NCBI RefSeq assembly: GCF_000633535.1
Contig: NZ_AYMR01000034.1
Span: 1 to 64,000 of the forward strand
Length of the DNA stretch: 64,000 bases
Direction: 5' to 3'
From: Leifsonia aquatica H1aii
GTDB taxonomy: Bacteria > Actinomycetota > Actinomycetes > Actinomycetales > Microbacteriaceae
Shown here: in pieces, positions 32,218 through 45,267 of the stretch
Numbering within the stretch: the stretch's first letter is position 1
Layout of the letters: each line of letters opens with the position of its first letter
Translations under genes and position numbers: made by a program
The notes under the pieces: generated by a model
The model's database searches: none
Told to the model about the DNA's origin: nothing
Seen by the model: the letters and a program-made list of their open reading frames with translations, nothing else

Positions 32218-32649
32218 TCAGCAGGCGCAGCTCACTCCATCGGCCGGTGCCGTGAGCGGATCGGGCGTCCGGGTGATCACGCCGTGCTCGTCCTCGACCG
32301 GCAGGCCCTCCCGTGACCAGTATTCGAAGCCGCCGATCATCTCGCGCACCTCGTAGCCCTGCAGGCTGAAGGCGAGCGCCGCTTTCGTCGAGCCGTTGCA
32401 CCCCGGTCCCCAGCAGTACACGACGACGGGTGTGCCCGCGGGCACGAGCGCGCCGGCCCGGCCCGCGATCTCCGCGGTGGGCAGGTGTACCGCTCCCGCC
32501 GCACGTCCCTGACGCCAGGCGCCCTCGCCACGGGTGTCGATCAGTGCGAACGCCTCCCCGGCCAGCTGCGTCGCGCGCACATCGGCGGGGTCGGTCTCGA
32601 AGCGCAGCTTGGCGGCGAAGTGGCGGGTGGCGTCGGACGAATCGGTCAT
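32218..32649 (-). CDS. rhodanese-domain sulfurtransferase
   Basis: The 143-residue single-domain rhodanese has the catalytic Cys loop YCWGPGCNGSTKAA, and further FEYWSREGLPVE. An extra Cys lies in the C-terminal SCAC. It transfers sulfane sulfur or reduces thiol groups. It is convergent with the Fpg gene across 15 bp. It is divergent from an Lrp-type regulator whose operator-like repeat lies between, a frequent regulator-target pairing. ATG 32649 is chosen. Confidence 0.88.
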   Translation of the reverse strand: MTDSSDATRHFAAKLRFETDPADVRATQLAGEAFALIDTRGEGAWRQGRAAGAVHLPTAEIAGRAGALVPAGTPVVVYCWGPGCNGSTKAALAFSLQGYEVREMIGGFEYWSREGLPVEDEHGVITRTPDPLTAPADGVSCAC

Positions 32650-32667
32650 GCACACAACGCTAGAGCG

Positions 32668-32697
32668 GTGGATCATCGAACTGAACAGACGATCCAC
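32668..32697. promoter_or_regulatory. inverted repeat in the rhodanese/Lrp divergent region
   Basis: GTGGATC (32668-32674) and GATCCAC (32691-32697) are perfect 7-bp arms 16 bp apart. They lie between the rhodanese ATG (32649) and the Lrp-type ATG (32743), and are a likely site for the Lrp-family regulator. Confidence 0.5.
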
Positions 32698-32742
32698 GGT
32701 CTTCCCGGGATCACGCCGTCGATCCCGTGGAAGAATCTGCGC

Positions 32743-33210
32743 ATGGCCGTCAATCCACCGTTCGAGGTCGATCCCGTCGACCGCTCCCTCCTCGCCGAGC
32801 TCCAGCGGGACGGCCGACAGTCGATCGCCGAGCTCGCGCGGACCGTGCACATGTCCGGCAGCGCGGTCGCCGAACGCGTCCGTCGTCTCGAGGAGGCCGG
32901 GGTCATCGCCGGATACCGCGCGCTCGTGGATCCCGAGCGGCTCGGCTACGGCATCCTCGCGTTCCTGCGCCTGCGCTACCCGAGCAGTGTCTACACCCCG
33001 CTCCACGATCTGCTCGCGGAGACGCCGGAGGTCGTGGAGGCCCACCACGTCACGGGCGACGACTGCTTCATCCTCAAGGTGGTGGCCACATCGATGCGCC
33101 ACCTCGAGCGGGTGAGCGGAAAGGTCGGAACGCTCGGCAGCGTGACGACGAGCATCGCCTACTCGAGCCCGTTCCCGACACGCGCGATCGAACCGCCCCA
33201 CGACCGCTGA
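32743..33210 (+). CDS. Lrp/AsnC-family transcriptional regulator
   Basis: The 155-residue protein starts MAVNPPFEVDPVDRSLLAELQRDGRQSIAELARTVHMSGSAVAERVRRLEEAGVI, the AsnC helix-turn-helix. It then has an RAM domain (HHVTGDDCFILKVVATSMRHLERV). ATG 32743 places the HTH near the N-terminus. It likely controls the divergent rhodanese gene, and itself, through the repeat at 32668-32697. The effector is unknown. Confidence 0.88.
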   Translation: MAVNPPFEVDPVDRSLLAELQRDGRQSIAELARTVHMSGSAVAERVRRLEEAGVIAGYRALVDPERLGYGILAFLRLRYPSSVYTPLHDLLAETPEVVEAHHVTGDDCFILKVVATSMRHLERVSGKVGTLGSVTTSIAYSSPFPTRAIEPPHDR

Positions 33211-33282
33211 GTCGCCGCGGCGGGCGCCCGGTCGGTTGGATCCAGTCTCGACGCACCGGCGCCGAGTGGTCAGAATGCTCGT

Positions 33283-35634
33283 ATGACTGACGCGTCGACG
33301 ACCGCAGGTCCCTCGATCCCGATCCCCGATCCGCCCTTCGAGGGTGTCGTGGGCACGACCTACCAGGAGTCGACCGCCGCGTGGCCGGCTCTCCCGCAGC
33401 CCGGCCCGGACGCGCCGAACATCGTGGTGATCCTGCTCGACGACGTCGGTTTCGGGCAGGCGTCGACGTTCGGCGGCCTGATCCCGACCCCGAATCTCGA
33501 CACGCTCGCGTCGGAAGGGCTGCGCTACAACCGCTTCCACACGACGGCCGTCTGCGGGCCGTCCCGTGCGGCGCTGCTCACCGGGCGCAACCACCACGAC
33601 GCCGGCAACGGCTTCCTGATGGAATGGGCGACCGGGTTCCCGAGCTACACGACGATGATCCCCCGATCGACCGCGACCATCGCCCAGGTGCTCAAAGCCA
33701 ACGGCTACGCGACCTGGTGGTTCGGCAAGAACCACAACACCCCCGACTGGGAGACCAGCGTGGCCGGTCCTTTCGACCGCTGGCCGACCGGACTCGGCTT
33801 CGAGTACTTCTACGGCTTCAATGCCGGCGAGACGCACCAGTACTACCCGGTGCTGTTCGAGAACACGACGCCAGTGGAACCCGACCGGGGTCCGGACGAG
33901 GGCTACCACCTCATGACGGATCTGACCGACCGAGCCATCTCGCGGATGCGCTACGCGAAGTCCGTCAGTCCGGACAAGCCGTTCTTCCTCTACTTCGCCC
34001 CGGGAGCGATGCACGCCCCGCATCATGTGGCCAAGCCGTGGCGGGACCGGTTCGCCGGCGCGTTCGACATGGGCTGGGAGAAGTATCGGGAGCAGGTCTT
34101 CGAGAATCAGAAGAGGATGGGGATCGTTCCGCCCGACAGTGGGATCAGTCCCCGCCCCGACTGGGTGCAGGAGTGGGACACGCTCTCGCCGGAACAGCAG
34201 CGGGTCTACTGCGCCCTGTTCGAGAACTACGCGGGCTACTTCGCCTTCACCGACCACGAGGTGGGGCGATTGCTGGACGCGATCAAGGGGCTGCCGGACG
34301 CGGACAACACGCTCGTGCTCTACATCGTCGGTGACAACGGCGCGTCCGCGGAGGGCGGGCCGGACGGCACGCTGGACGAGATCAAGAACCTCAACGGGAT
34401 CGTGCCGACGATCGACGAGATCCTCGCCGATCTGGACAAGCTCGGCGGCCCCGAGACCGAGCCGCACTATCCGATCGGGTGGGCCTGGGCCGGGAACACG
34501 CCGTTCCAGTGGGTCAAGCAGGTGGCCTCCCACCTCGGCGGCTCGCGCAACCCGATGGTGGTCAGCTGGCCGGCGCGGATCGCGCCCGACCCGCGGCCAC
34601 GCGATCCATTCCTGCACCTCGTCGACATCGCTCCGACGCTGTACGAAGCCGCCGGCGTCGAGATGCCGGGAACCGTGGACGGCATCGACCAGCTGCCCCT
34701 CGCCGGACGATCCTTCCTCTCCAGCTTCACCGACCCCGCCTACGAGGGCCGGACCGAACAGTACTTCGAGATCATGAGCAATCGCTCGATCTATCAGGAC
34801 GGCTGGAAGGCCAACGCCCAGCACACCCTCCCCTGGCGGCAGGACATCGCGCCCGGAGGCTGGGAGCACGACCGGTGGGAGCTCTACCACCTCGATCAGG
34901 ACTTCACCGAGGCCAGCGACCTCGCCGACCGGCATCCGGAGAGGGTCGAGCAGCTCAAAAGGACGTTCGACGAGGCGGCGGAGCGGTACCACGTCTATCC
35001 GCTCGACGACCGCGGGGTCGGACGGCTGCTCCAGCCGAAGCCGCACCCACCCGGGTCCGCGGCGGACGCCACCCGCTTCACCTTCTATGAGGGCGCCACG
35101 CGCCTTCCGGAGACGGCGGCTCCCTCGATGAAGAACCGGAGCTGGACGCTGGAGGCGCGGCTGCAGACGAACGGCGGCCAGACGAGCGGCGTGATCATGG
35201 CGATCGGCGGAGTCGCCGGCGGCATGTCGCTCTACGTCGAGGACGGGGTGCCCACCTTCGTCTACAACTACTACGGCGTCTACACCTCGGTCACGTCGCC
35301 GGATCCGCTCAGCGTCGGAGCCGGTGTGGTGCGGGTCGCCTTCGACTACGACGGGGGTGGGATCGGCAAGGGCGGGACGATCACGCTCTCGGTCGACGGT
35401 TCACCGGTCGCGCAGGCGCACGCCGACAGGACGGTGTTCGCGCGATTCGGCATCGACACGTTCGGCATCGGCGAGGACACCGGGCAACCGGTGACGCCCG
35501 CCTATCGACCTCCGTTCGCGTTCACGGGCCGCATCGACCGCGTCGACATCGAGCTCGCGCCGATGGAACTCACCGCGGAGGATCACGCGACGGTCCGCAC
35601 GACCGAGACGAAGGCCGCTCACAGGAGGGAGTGA
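33283..35634 (+). CDS. type I arylsulfatase
   Basis: The 783-residue protein has the sulfatase fold with metal-binding [11 protein letters not shown] (Asp53/54), the formylglycine motif C91-GPSR, and [13 protein letters not shown]-terminal beta domain follows from about residue 600. The Cys must be converted to formylglycine by an FGE/SUMF-type enzyme, which is not in the window. It hydrolyses sulfate esters; lack of a signal peptide suggests it is cytoplasmic, which is unusual. It runs convergently toward the tRNA pair and ends 7 bp before tRNA-Ala. Confidence 0.9.
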   Translation: MTDASTTAGPSIPIPDPPFEGVVGTTYQESTAAWPALPQPGPDAPNIVVILLDDVGFGQASTFGGLIPTPNLDTLASEGLRYNRFHTTAVCGPSRAALLTGRNHHDAGNGFLMEWATGFPSYTTMIPRSTATIAQVLKANGYATWWFGKNHNTPDWETSVAGPFDRWPTGLGFEYFYGFNAGETHQYYPVLFENTTPVEPDRGPDEGYHLMTDLTDRAISRMRYAKSVSPDKPFFLYFAPGAMHAPHHVAKPWRDRFAGAFDMGWEKYREQVFENQKRMGIVPPDSGISPRPDWVQEWDTLSPEQQRVYCALFENYAGYFAFTDHEVGRLLDAIKGLPDADNTLVLYIVGDNGASAEGGPDGTLDEIKNLNGIVPTIDEILADLDKLGGPETEPHYPIGWAWAGNTPFQWVKQVASHLGGSRNPMVVSWPARIAPDPRPRDPFLHLVDIAPTLYEAAGVEMPGTVDGIDQLPLAGRSFLSSFTDPAYEGRTEQYFEIMSNRSIYQDGWKANAQHTLPWRQDIAPGGWEHDRWELYHLDQDFTEASDLADRHPERVEQLKRTFDEAAERYHVYPLDDRGVGRLLQPKPHPPGSAADATRFTFYEGATRLPETAAPSMKNRSWTLEARLQTNGGQTSGVIMAIGGVAGGMSLYVEDGVPTFVYNYYGVYTSVTSPDPLSVGAGVVRVAFDYDGGGIGKGGTITLSVDGSPVAQAHADRTVFARFGIDTFGIGEDTGQPVTPAYRPPFAFTGRIDRVDIELAPMELTAEDHATVRTTETKAAHRRE

Positions 35635-35641
35635 AGGAGGG

Positions 35642-35714
35642 TGGAGCCTAGGAGATTCGAACTCCTGACATCCTGCTTGCAAAGCAGGCGCTCTACCAAC
35701 TGAGCTAAGGCCCC
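35642..35714 (-). tRNA. tRNA-Ala (anticodon TGC)
   Basis: The 73-nt minus-strand tRNA has 5' arm GGGGCCT and 3' arm AGGCTCC plus discriminator A. Loop CTTTGCAAAGC includes anticodon TGC, and the T-loop is GTTCGAA. CCA is not encoded. It follows tRNA-Ile by 16 bp. Confidence 0.93.
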
Positions 35715-35730
35715 GGGTGGGTGTACATGG

Positions 35731-35804
35731 TGGGGATACGAGGACTTGAACCTCGGACCTCTTCGTTATCAGCGAAGCGCTCTAACCGCCTGAGCTATAT
35801 CCCC
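35731..35804 (-). tRNA. tRNA-Ile (anticodon GAT)
   Basis: The 74-nt minus-strand tRNA has 5' arm GGGGATA and 3' arm TATCCCC plus A. The anticodon loop CTGATAA has GAT, and the T-loop is GTTCAAG. The tRNA-Ile then tRNA-Ala order after gyrA is conserved in actinobacteria. Confidence 0.93.
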
Positions 35805-35851
35805 GAATGGGCAACAGATTAGAGGGTACCTGATCTGCCACCGCAAACGAA

Positions 35852-35868
35852 ATCGAGCAGGGCTCGAT
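35852..35868 (-). terminator. hairpin after the gyrase operon
   Basis: ATCGAGC (35852-35858) and GCTCGAT (35862-35868) form a perfect stem. On the minus strand it lies just after the DUF3566 stop and is followed by TTTCGTTTG. It ends the gyrB-gyrA-DUF3566 transcript before the tRNAs. Confidence 0.6.
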
Positions 35869-35870
35869 CG

Positions 35871-36273
35871 TCAGTTGTTGGTGAAGCCGACGAGCAGGCC
35901 GCCGGTGATCTTCACGGAAAGGTTGTAGAGGAGCGCGAAGACCGCGCCGAGTGCGGTGACCACGACGATGTCGAGGATGGCCACCACGAGCGAGAAGCCC
36001 ATCACCTGGCCGAGGCCGAGTACGGCGCGCAGGTCGCCGCCGCCGGCGCCGGAGATGTCCTTCACCAGGCTGTTGACCTGGTCGAAGATCCCGGTCCGGT
36101 CGAGCACGGTCCAGATCAGGAAGGTTCCCACGATCGCGATGATCGCGAGGCAGATCCCGGCGAGGAAGGAGAGCTTCACGGTCGACCAGAAGTCGATGTA
36201 CACCAGCTTGAGCCGCACCTGCTTGGAGGATGCGGGCCGGCGCGACGACTTCTTGGCCAGTTTCTCGGCGACG

Positions 36274-36284
<11 letters not shown>
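35871..36284 (-). CDS. DUF3566 transmembrane protein
   Basis: The 137-residue protein has a basic N-terminus, a transmembrane helix ([25 protein letters not shown]), a short loop ([13 protein letters not shown]), and a second helix ([27 protein letters not shown]). It is the DUF3566 family, found after gyrA in actinobacteria (Rv0007-like). The function is unknown. It overlaps gyrA by 11 bp, so it is translationally coupled. Confidence 0.88.
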
Positions 36285-40891
<4,607 letters not shown>

Positions 40892-40925
40892 TTAGGCTCC
40901 TGACCGCACTCAACAGTGACTCTCC

Positions 40926-40931
40926 ATTCTA
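40926..40931 (-). promoter_or_regulatory. gyrB -10 element candidate
   Basis: The minus strand reads TAGAAT, 40 bp upstream of the gyrB ATG, within the 123-bp gap to DUF721. No clear -35 hexamer is seen at 17 bp. It is a weak-confidence start for the gyrase operon. Confidence 0.4.
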
Positions 40932-41008
40932 CCAAGCGCGGGCTGGGGAAATGGCGGAAAATGCCCTTCTGACGCGTTTTCTTCGCGCGGGCTACCTCTT
41001 TTGTGCAC

Positions 41009-41503
41009 TCAGCCGTAAGTATCGCGTGGGCCGCGCCCTGGAATCGACCTGGGACCGCGTTTCCACGAGGGGGCGTCCGGTCCCTGGAAGCGGATCGACT
41101 GGATGTCGGCCTCCGGGAACCTCTCGCCGATCCGGACGAGCAACTCGGAGCGCATCATCCGCAGCTGCGTCGCCCACGCCGTCGACTCGCACCGGACGAC
41201 CAGGACGCCGTCCGTGATGGCGTCCGGAACGGCGTGCTTCGCCGTCTCCTCCCCCGCGAGCTCACGCCATCCCTCCAGGAGATCGGACTGCGCGAGCGCG
41301 GACGTCCAGCCGAGCTGAGCGGCCAGGGCGTCGACCACGTCGCCCAGCCCGCGCGGATCGCGGCCGGCGGTGAACGGCTTGCTGCCGCCCACCTCGTCGT
41401 CGCGCACTTTCGCGCGGCGGCTGCGCACAGGGGTCCCGGTGAAGAGTTCCTTCATCCGGAGGTAGACCAGGCTCGCCTCGCTCGGACCCGTGCTCTCAGG
41501 CAT
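41009..41503 (-). CDS. DUF721-family protein (DciA-like)
   Basis: The 164-residue protein has the DUF721 core LAAQLGWTSALAQSDLLEGWRELAGEETAKHAVPDAITDGVLVVRCESTAWATQLR. DciA proteins load the replicative helicase in bacteria lacking DnaC/DnaI. It occupies the conserved slot after recF (Rv0004 position). The start at 41503 overlaps recF by 8 bp. A basic N-terminal region of about 45 residues precedes the domain. Confidence 0.88.
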   Translation of the reverse strand: MPESTGPSEASLVYLRMKELFTGTPVRSRRAKVRDDEVGGSKPFTAGRDPRGLGDVVDALAAQLGWTSALAQSDLLEGWRELAGEETAKHAVPDAITDGVLVVRCESTAWATQLRMMRSELLVRIGERFPEADIQSIRFQGPDAPSWKRGPRSIPGRGPRDTYG

Positions 41504-42662
41504 CGGTGGCCTCCACCACCGCCCCGGCCTCGATCCGCACCGTGTGGGCGGCGAGCTCGGGCGGGACGTCGTCGTAGACCGCCGCCGTGATGAGCACCTG
41601 CTCGTAACCGGATACGGCGGTTGCAAGCATCCGACGTCGCGACTGATCGAGCTCGGCGAACACATCGTCGAGGATGAGGACCGGGTCGCCGGTGCTGGAT
41701 TCGTGCCGCAGCAGCTCAGCCGACGCCAACTTGAGGGCGAGGGCGAAGGACCAGGACTCGCCATGGCTCGCGTAGCCCTTGGCCGGCAGGCCGTTGAGCT
41801 CGAAGAGCACGTCGTCGCGATGCGGTCCGACCAAGGTCAGCCCCCGCTCCAGCTCCTTCGGACGAACCGTGGCGAGTCCCTGGCGGAAGACGTCCGCCGT
41901 GTCGACACCGGATGACTCGGTTACGACATCGTTGTCCTCTTCGTCCTCGTCGTCGACGTGGGCGCCGCGGATCGTGAGCTGCGGGAGGAGGCGCGGATGG
42001 TGGTCGTCGCCGGCGACCGAACGATAGGCGGTCACGAGGGGTTCGCTCAGTCGGGCGACGAGATCCAGCCGGGCATCGATCAGCTCGGAGCCCAGAGCGA
42101 CGAGCCGATCGTCCCAGATGTCCAGCGTCCCGAGCTGGTCGGCTTTGATCCGCGACGCCCGCGCCGACTTCAACAGGGTGTTGCGCTGCTTGAGCACGCG
42201 CTCGTAGTCGGCGATCACCGCGGCATAGCGCGGGTTGCGCTGGATGAGCAGCTGGTCGAGGAACCGGCGACGGATCCCCGGCTCGCCGCGCACCAGCGCG
42301 AGATCCTCCGGGGCGAAGAGCACGCTCGAGAAGTACCGCGGCAGTTCCCGTGGCTTGATCGCCGAACGGTTGACCTGCGCGCGATTGGCGGTGCTGCGGT
42401 TGAGCTGCACCTCCACGAGCAGCTCGCGCTCTTCGTGCTGGATGCGGCAGCGGACGATCGCGGCGTCCGCCCCCTTGCGGATCATGGCCTGGTCGCTCGA
42501 CACCCGATGCGACCCGAGGGTGCTCAGGTAGCCGAGCGACTCGACCAGATTCGTCTTTCCCTGGCCGTTGCGGCCGACGAAGAGATTCGCGCCGGCCGCG
42601 AACGGCACCTCCGCGGTGCGATAGTTGCGGAAGTCGGTCAGGGAGAGATGTGTAACTCGCAC
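41496..42662 (-). CDS. recF: DNA replication and repair protein RecF
   Basis: The 388-residue SMC-like ATPase has Walker A GRNGQGKTN (residues 30-38), LDDVFAELDQSRR with Walker B, and the signature SHGESWSFALALKLA. It loads RecA at gaps with RecO/RecR. It starts at GTG 42662, 14 bp after gnd. An acidic insert (VDDEDEEDND) is present in the middle. Position between gnd and DUF721 is canonical. Confidence 0.94.
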   Translation of the reverse strand: MRVTHLSLTDFRNYRTAEVPFAAGANLFVGRNGQGKTNLVESLGYLSTLGSHRVSSDQAMIRKGADAAIVRCRIQHEERELLVEVQLNRSTANRAQVNRSAIKPRELPRYFSSVLFAPEDLALVRGEPGIRRRFLDQLLIQRNPRYAAVIADYERVLKQRNTLLKSARASRIKADQLGTLDIWDDRLVALGSELIDARLDLVARLSEPLVTAYRSVAGDDHHPRLLPQLTIRGAHVDDEDEEDNDVVTESSGVDTADVFRQGLATVRPKELERGLTLVGPHRDDVLFELNGLPAKGYASHGESWSFALALKLASAELLRHESSTGDPVLILDDVFAELDQSRRRMLATAVSGYEQVLITAAVYDDVPPELAAHTVRIEAGAVVEATDA

Positions 42663-42676
42663 AGAGGGTTAGCTCG

Positions 42677-43564
42677 TCAGTCGACGGCCTTCACCGCGTG
42701 GCCGCCGAACTGGTTGCGCAGAGCGGCGACGGCCTTCATCGCGGGCGAGTCCGTCTGGCGGGAGACGAAGCGGGCGAAGATCGAGGCGCTGATCGTGGGC
42801 ACGGGGACGGCGTTGTTGAGCGCCTCCTCCACGGTCCAACGGCCCTCGCCCGAGTCCTGCACGAAGCCCTCGATGTGCTCGAACTCCGGGTCCTGTTCCA
42901 GGGCGCGCACCAGGAGATCGAGCAGCCAGGAACGCACGACGGTTCCGCGCTGCCACGCCTTGAAGGTGCCGGTGACGTCGTGGATGATGTCCTTGCGCGT
43001 GTCGAGGAGTTCGTAGCCCTCGGCATACGCCTGCATCAGCGCGTACTCGATGCCGTTGTGCACCATCTTCGCGTAGTGGCCGGCGCCCACGTCGCCGACG
43101 TGGACGAAGCCCTCCTCGCGCGGACCCTCCGGTCGCAGCGCATCGAAGACGGGCATGACGCGCTCGACCTGCTCTTTGGAACCGCCGACCATCAGCCCGT
43201 AGCCGTTCTCGAGACCCCAGATGCCGCCGGAGACGCCGGCGTCCATGAAGTCGATCCCCTTGGGGGCGAGCAGCTCGGCGTGCGTGAAGTCCTCGGTGAA
43301 GCGGGAGTTGCCACCGTCGATGACGAGGTCGCCCTTCTCCAGAAGCGGCTCCAGGTCGCGGATGACGGAGTCGGTGATCTCGCCGGCCGGGACCATGACC
43401 CAGACGGTGCGCGGCGCGGGGAGCGCGGCGACCAGCTCGGCCAGGGTCGGGACGTCCGACACCTCGGGATTGGTGTCGTAGCCGGTGACCTCGATGCCGT
43501 TCTTCTCGAGACGGGCACGCATGTTGTTGCCCATGCGTCCGAGACCGATGAGGCCGATGTGCAT
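42677..43564 (-). CDS. gnd: 6-phosphogluconate dehydrogenase, short form
   Basis: The 295-residue protein starts MHIGLIGLGRMGNNM, the Rossmann NAD(P) motif, with PAGEITD and DGGNSRFTEDF. It oxidatively decarboxylates 6-phosphogluconate to ribulose-5-phosphate. At 295 residues it is the short (class III) type, not the 470-residue form; coenzyme may be NAD or NADP. It sits between dnaN and recF, as in other actinobacteria. Confidence 0.93.
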   Translation of the reverse strand: MHIGLIGLGRMGNNMRARLEKNGIEVTGYDTNPEVSDVPTLAELVAALPAPRTVWVMVPAGEITDSVIRDLEPLLEKGDLVIDGGNSRFTEDFTHAELLAPKGIDFMDAGVSGGIWGLENGYGLMVGGSKEQVERVMPVFDALRPEGPREEGFVHVGDVGAGHYAKMVHNGIEYALMQAYAEGYELLDTRKDIIHDVTGTFKAWQRGTVVRSWLLDLLVRALEQDPEFEHIEGFVQDSGEGRWTVEEALNNAVPVPTISASIFARFVSRQTDSPAMKAVAALRNQFGGHAVKAVD

Positions 43565-43599
43565 GATTGTCCTTCTTCTCTCGTGGAGTGGGACCGTTC

Positions 43600-44745
43600 C
43601 TAGCGCAGGAGCAGGTTGGGCTGCAGCAGGTACTTGTAGGAGTCCGAGCCCGCCTGGTCCTTGGAGGTCTGGCTCGTGATGAGCACAGGTCCCGGTTTGT
43701 TGGGGTTCTCGGTCTTGGTGAAGGAGATGCGCACGAATTCGGAGTGCACGGCACCGAGACCATCGAGCAGGAACTGCGGCTTCAACGAAACCACGGTCTC
43801 CTGGCCTGTGAGGAGAGCGTCGATGCTCTCGGATGCTTGAGCCTGCTCGGAGCCGATCGCTTCCAGCGTCAGTCCGTCGGCGGTGAAGGTGTAGCGGAGC
43901 GCGGCTTCGCGCTCGAGGACGAGGGCGACACGACGGGTCGCCTCGATGAGTTCGGCGGTGTTGAGCACCGCGTGGTTGTCGACCTGCTCCGGGAAGAGGC
44001 GGCGTACCGGCGGGAAGTTGCCCTTGATCAGAAGCGACGTCACGGTCTTCTTGTCCGCCGTGAAGGCGATCAGCTCCCGATCGTCGCGGTTGGTGATCGA
44101 GACCGACACGGTTCCGCTGTGGCCGAAGGTCTTGCCGATCTCCGTCAGGGTGCGGGCGGGCACGAGGGCGGTGTGGGTCTCCCCCGAGGTGGTGCCGTTG
44201 TCCCAGTCGATCTGCCGGACGGCGACGCGGTACCGGTCCGTGGCCACCAGACCGAGCGTGTTGTCGCCGACCTCGAGCTGGACGCCGGTGATGACCGGGG
44301 TCACATCGTCGCGCGAGGCGGCCACGCCGACCTGTGCCACGGCCTCGGCGAATTCCTCGGCCGGCACCAGGCCGGCCTCTCCGCTGACCTGCGGGATGCT
44401 CGGATATTCCTCGACGGGCATGGAGAGCAACGTGAAGTTGGCCGATCCCGCGCGCACGCTGATCTTGGCGTCCTCGGTGGAGAACTGCACCGGCGCATTG
44501 GGGAGTTTGGAGGCGATCTCGGCCAGAAGACGACCGGAGACCAGGACGCGACCGGGCTCTTCGACCTCGGCGGGGATCTGCGTCTGTGCGGAGACCTCGT
44601 AGTCGAACGACGACAACTGCAGCCCTGAGTCGGTGGTCTCGATGAGCACGCCGCTGAGGATGGGCAGTGTCGTCCGCTGCGGAAGGAGCTTCACTGCGAA
44701 GGAGACGGCCTCGCTGAAGACATCCCGGTTTGCTTGGAACTTCAC
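43600..44745 (-). CDS. dnaN: DNA polymerase III sliding clamp
   Basis: The 381-residue beta clamp is a triple-repeat fold with MKFQANRDVFSEAVSFAVKLLPQRTTLPIL, LVPARTLTEIGKTF, and the C-terminal SDSYKYLLQPNLLLR. It clamps polymerase on DNA. A TAGGAT -10 lies at 44785-44790 (minus strand). oriC separates it from dnaA by 522 bp. Confidence 0.96.
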   Translation of the reverse strand: MKFQANRDVFSEAVSFAVKLLPQRTTLPILSGVLIETTDSGLQLSSFDYEVSAQTQIPAEVEEPGRVLVSGRLLAEIASKLPNAPVQFSTEDAKISVRAGSANFTLLSMPVEEYPSIPQVSGEAGLVPAEEFAEAVAQVGVAASRDDVTPVITGVQLEVGDNTLGLVATDRYRVAVRQIDWDNGTTSGETHTALVPARTLTEIGKTFGHSGTVSVSITNRDDRELIAFTADKKTVTSLLIKGNFPPVRRLFPEQVDNHAVLNTAELIEATRRVALVLEREAALRYTFTADGLTLEAIGSEQAQASESIDALLTGQETVVSLKPQFLLDGLGAVHSEFVRISFTKTENPNKPGPVLITSQTSKDQAGSDSYKYLLQPNLLLR

Positions 44746-45267
44746 GAAGTCACCCCTGCCAGCTGACGGATACGGATCGAAAGAATCCTAGCGCGTGCCC
44801 TCTGGGCGAGAAGTTTGTCATTCGTTCGAGCGCTTGAGGTTGTCGCCCGGCCTTAACTGAGAAGAGTTAATCATTAATCGTGTTAACCGCTGTGGAAACT
44901 GTGGATAACTTTGTGGAGGCCTGGAAATCACAGGGAACTACAGTGGTGCGACTTGTTGATGAGCTGAGGAATCCGCCTGTTCACTCGCATCCCGAGTGGA
45001 AGTCCTCGGAGGTCCTTTTCACAGGCGGTCGTCGTTCGTCCCCATTAAACGACGGAGTTTCCGGAACTTCTCCACAAGTTATCCACACGTGTTAATAACG
45101 AACTCTCCCCACTCTGGGGATAGATCTGGGGATAACTCGTCCCGCACTCGACGTCGACGCCCGGCGTGGCGCGCGTCGGCATCGAGCGATCGGCCGTCGC
45201 CGCGCCGCGGTCTCAGACCGATGGTCGTGGCCGGGGCGGATGGGTTGCCGGACGGAGCGGAGCGTCG
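44746..45267. other. chromosomal replication origin oriC
   Basis: This 522-bp gene-free region lies between dnaN and dnaA. Exact DnaA boxes are TGTGGATAA at 44900-44908 and TTATCCACA at 45079-45087. Weaker boxes are TGTGGAAAC (44891-44899), TTCTCCACA (45068-45076), TGGGGATAG (45115-45123), and TGGGGATAA (45127-45135). An A+T-rich block (TTAACTGAGAAGAGTTAATC, then ATTAATC and GTTAACC; 44852-44888) is a likely unwinding element. It is compact with few exact boxes for an actinobacterium. Confidence 0.9.

Noticed and set aside
32218-35046. A 942-codon open frame on the minus strand opposite the sulfatase
   Set aside because: Its C-terminal 143 residues are the real rhodanese. The rest lies antisense to a conserved sulfatase and has the His/Val/Asp-rich composition of a high-GC shadow frame.
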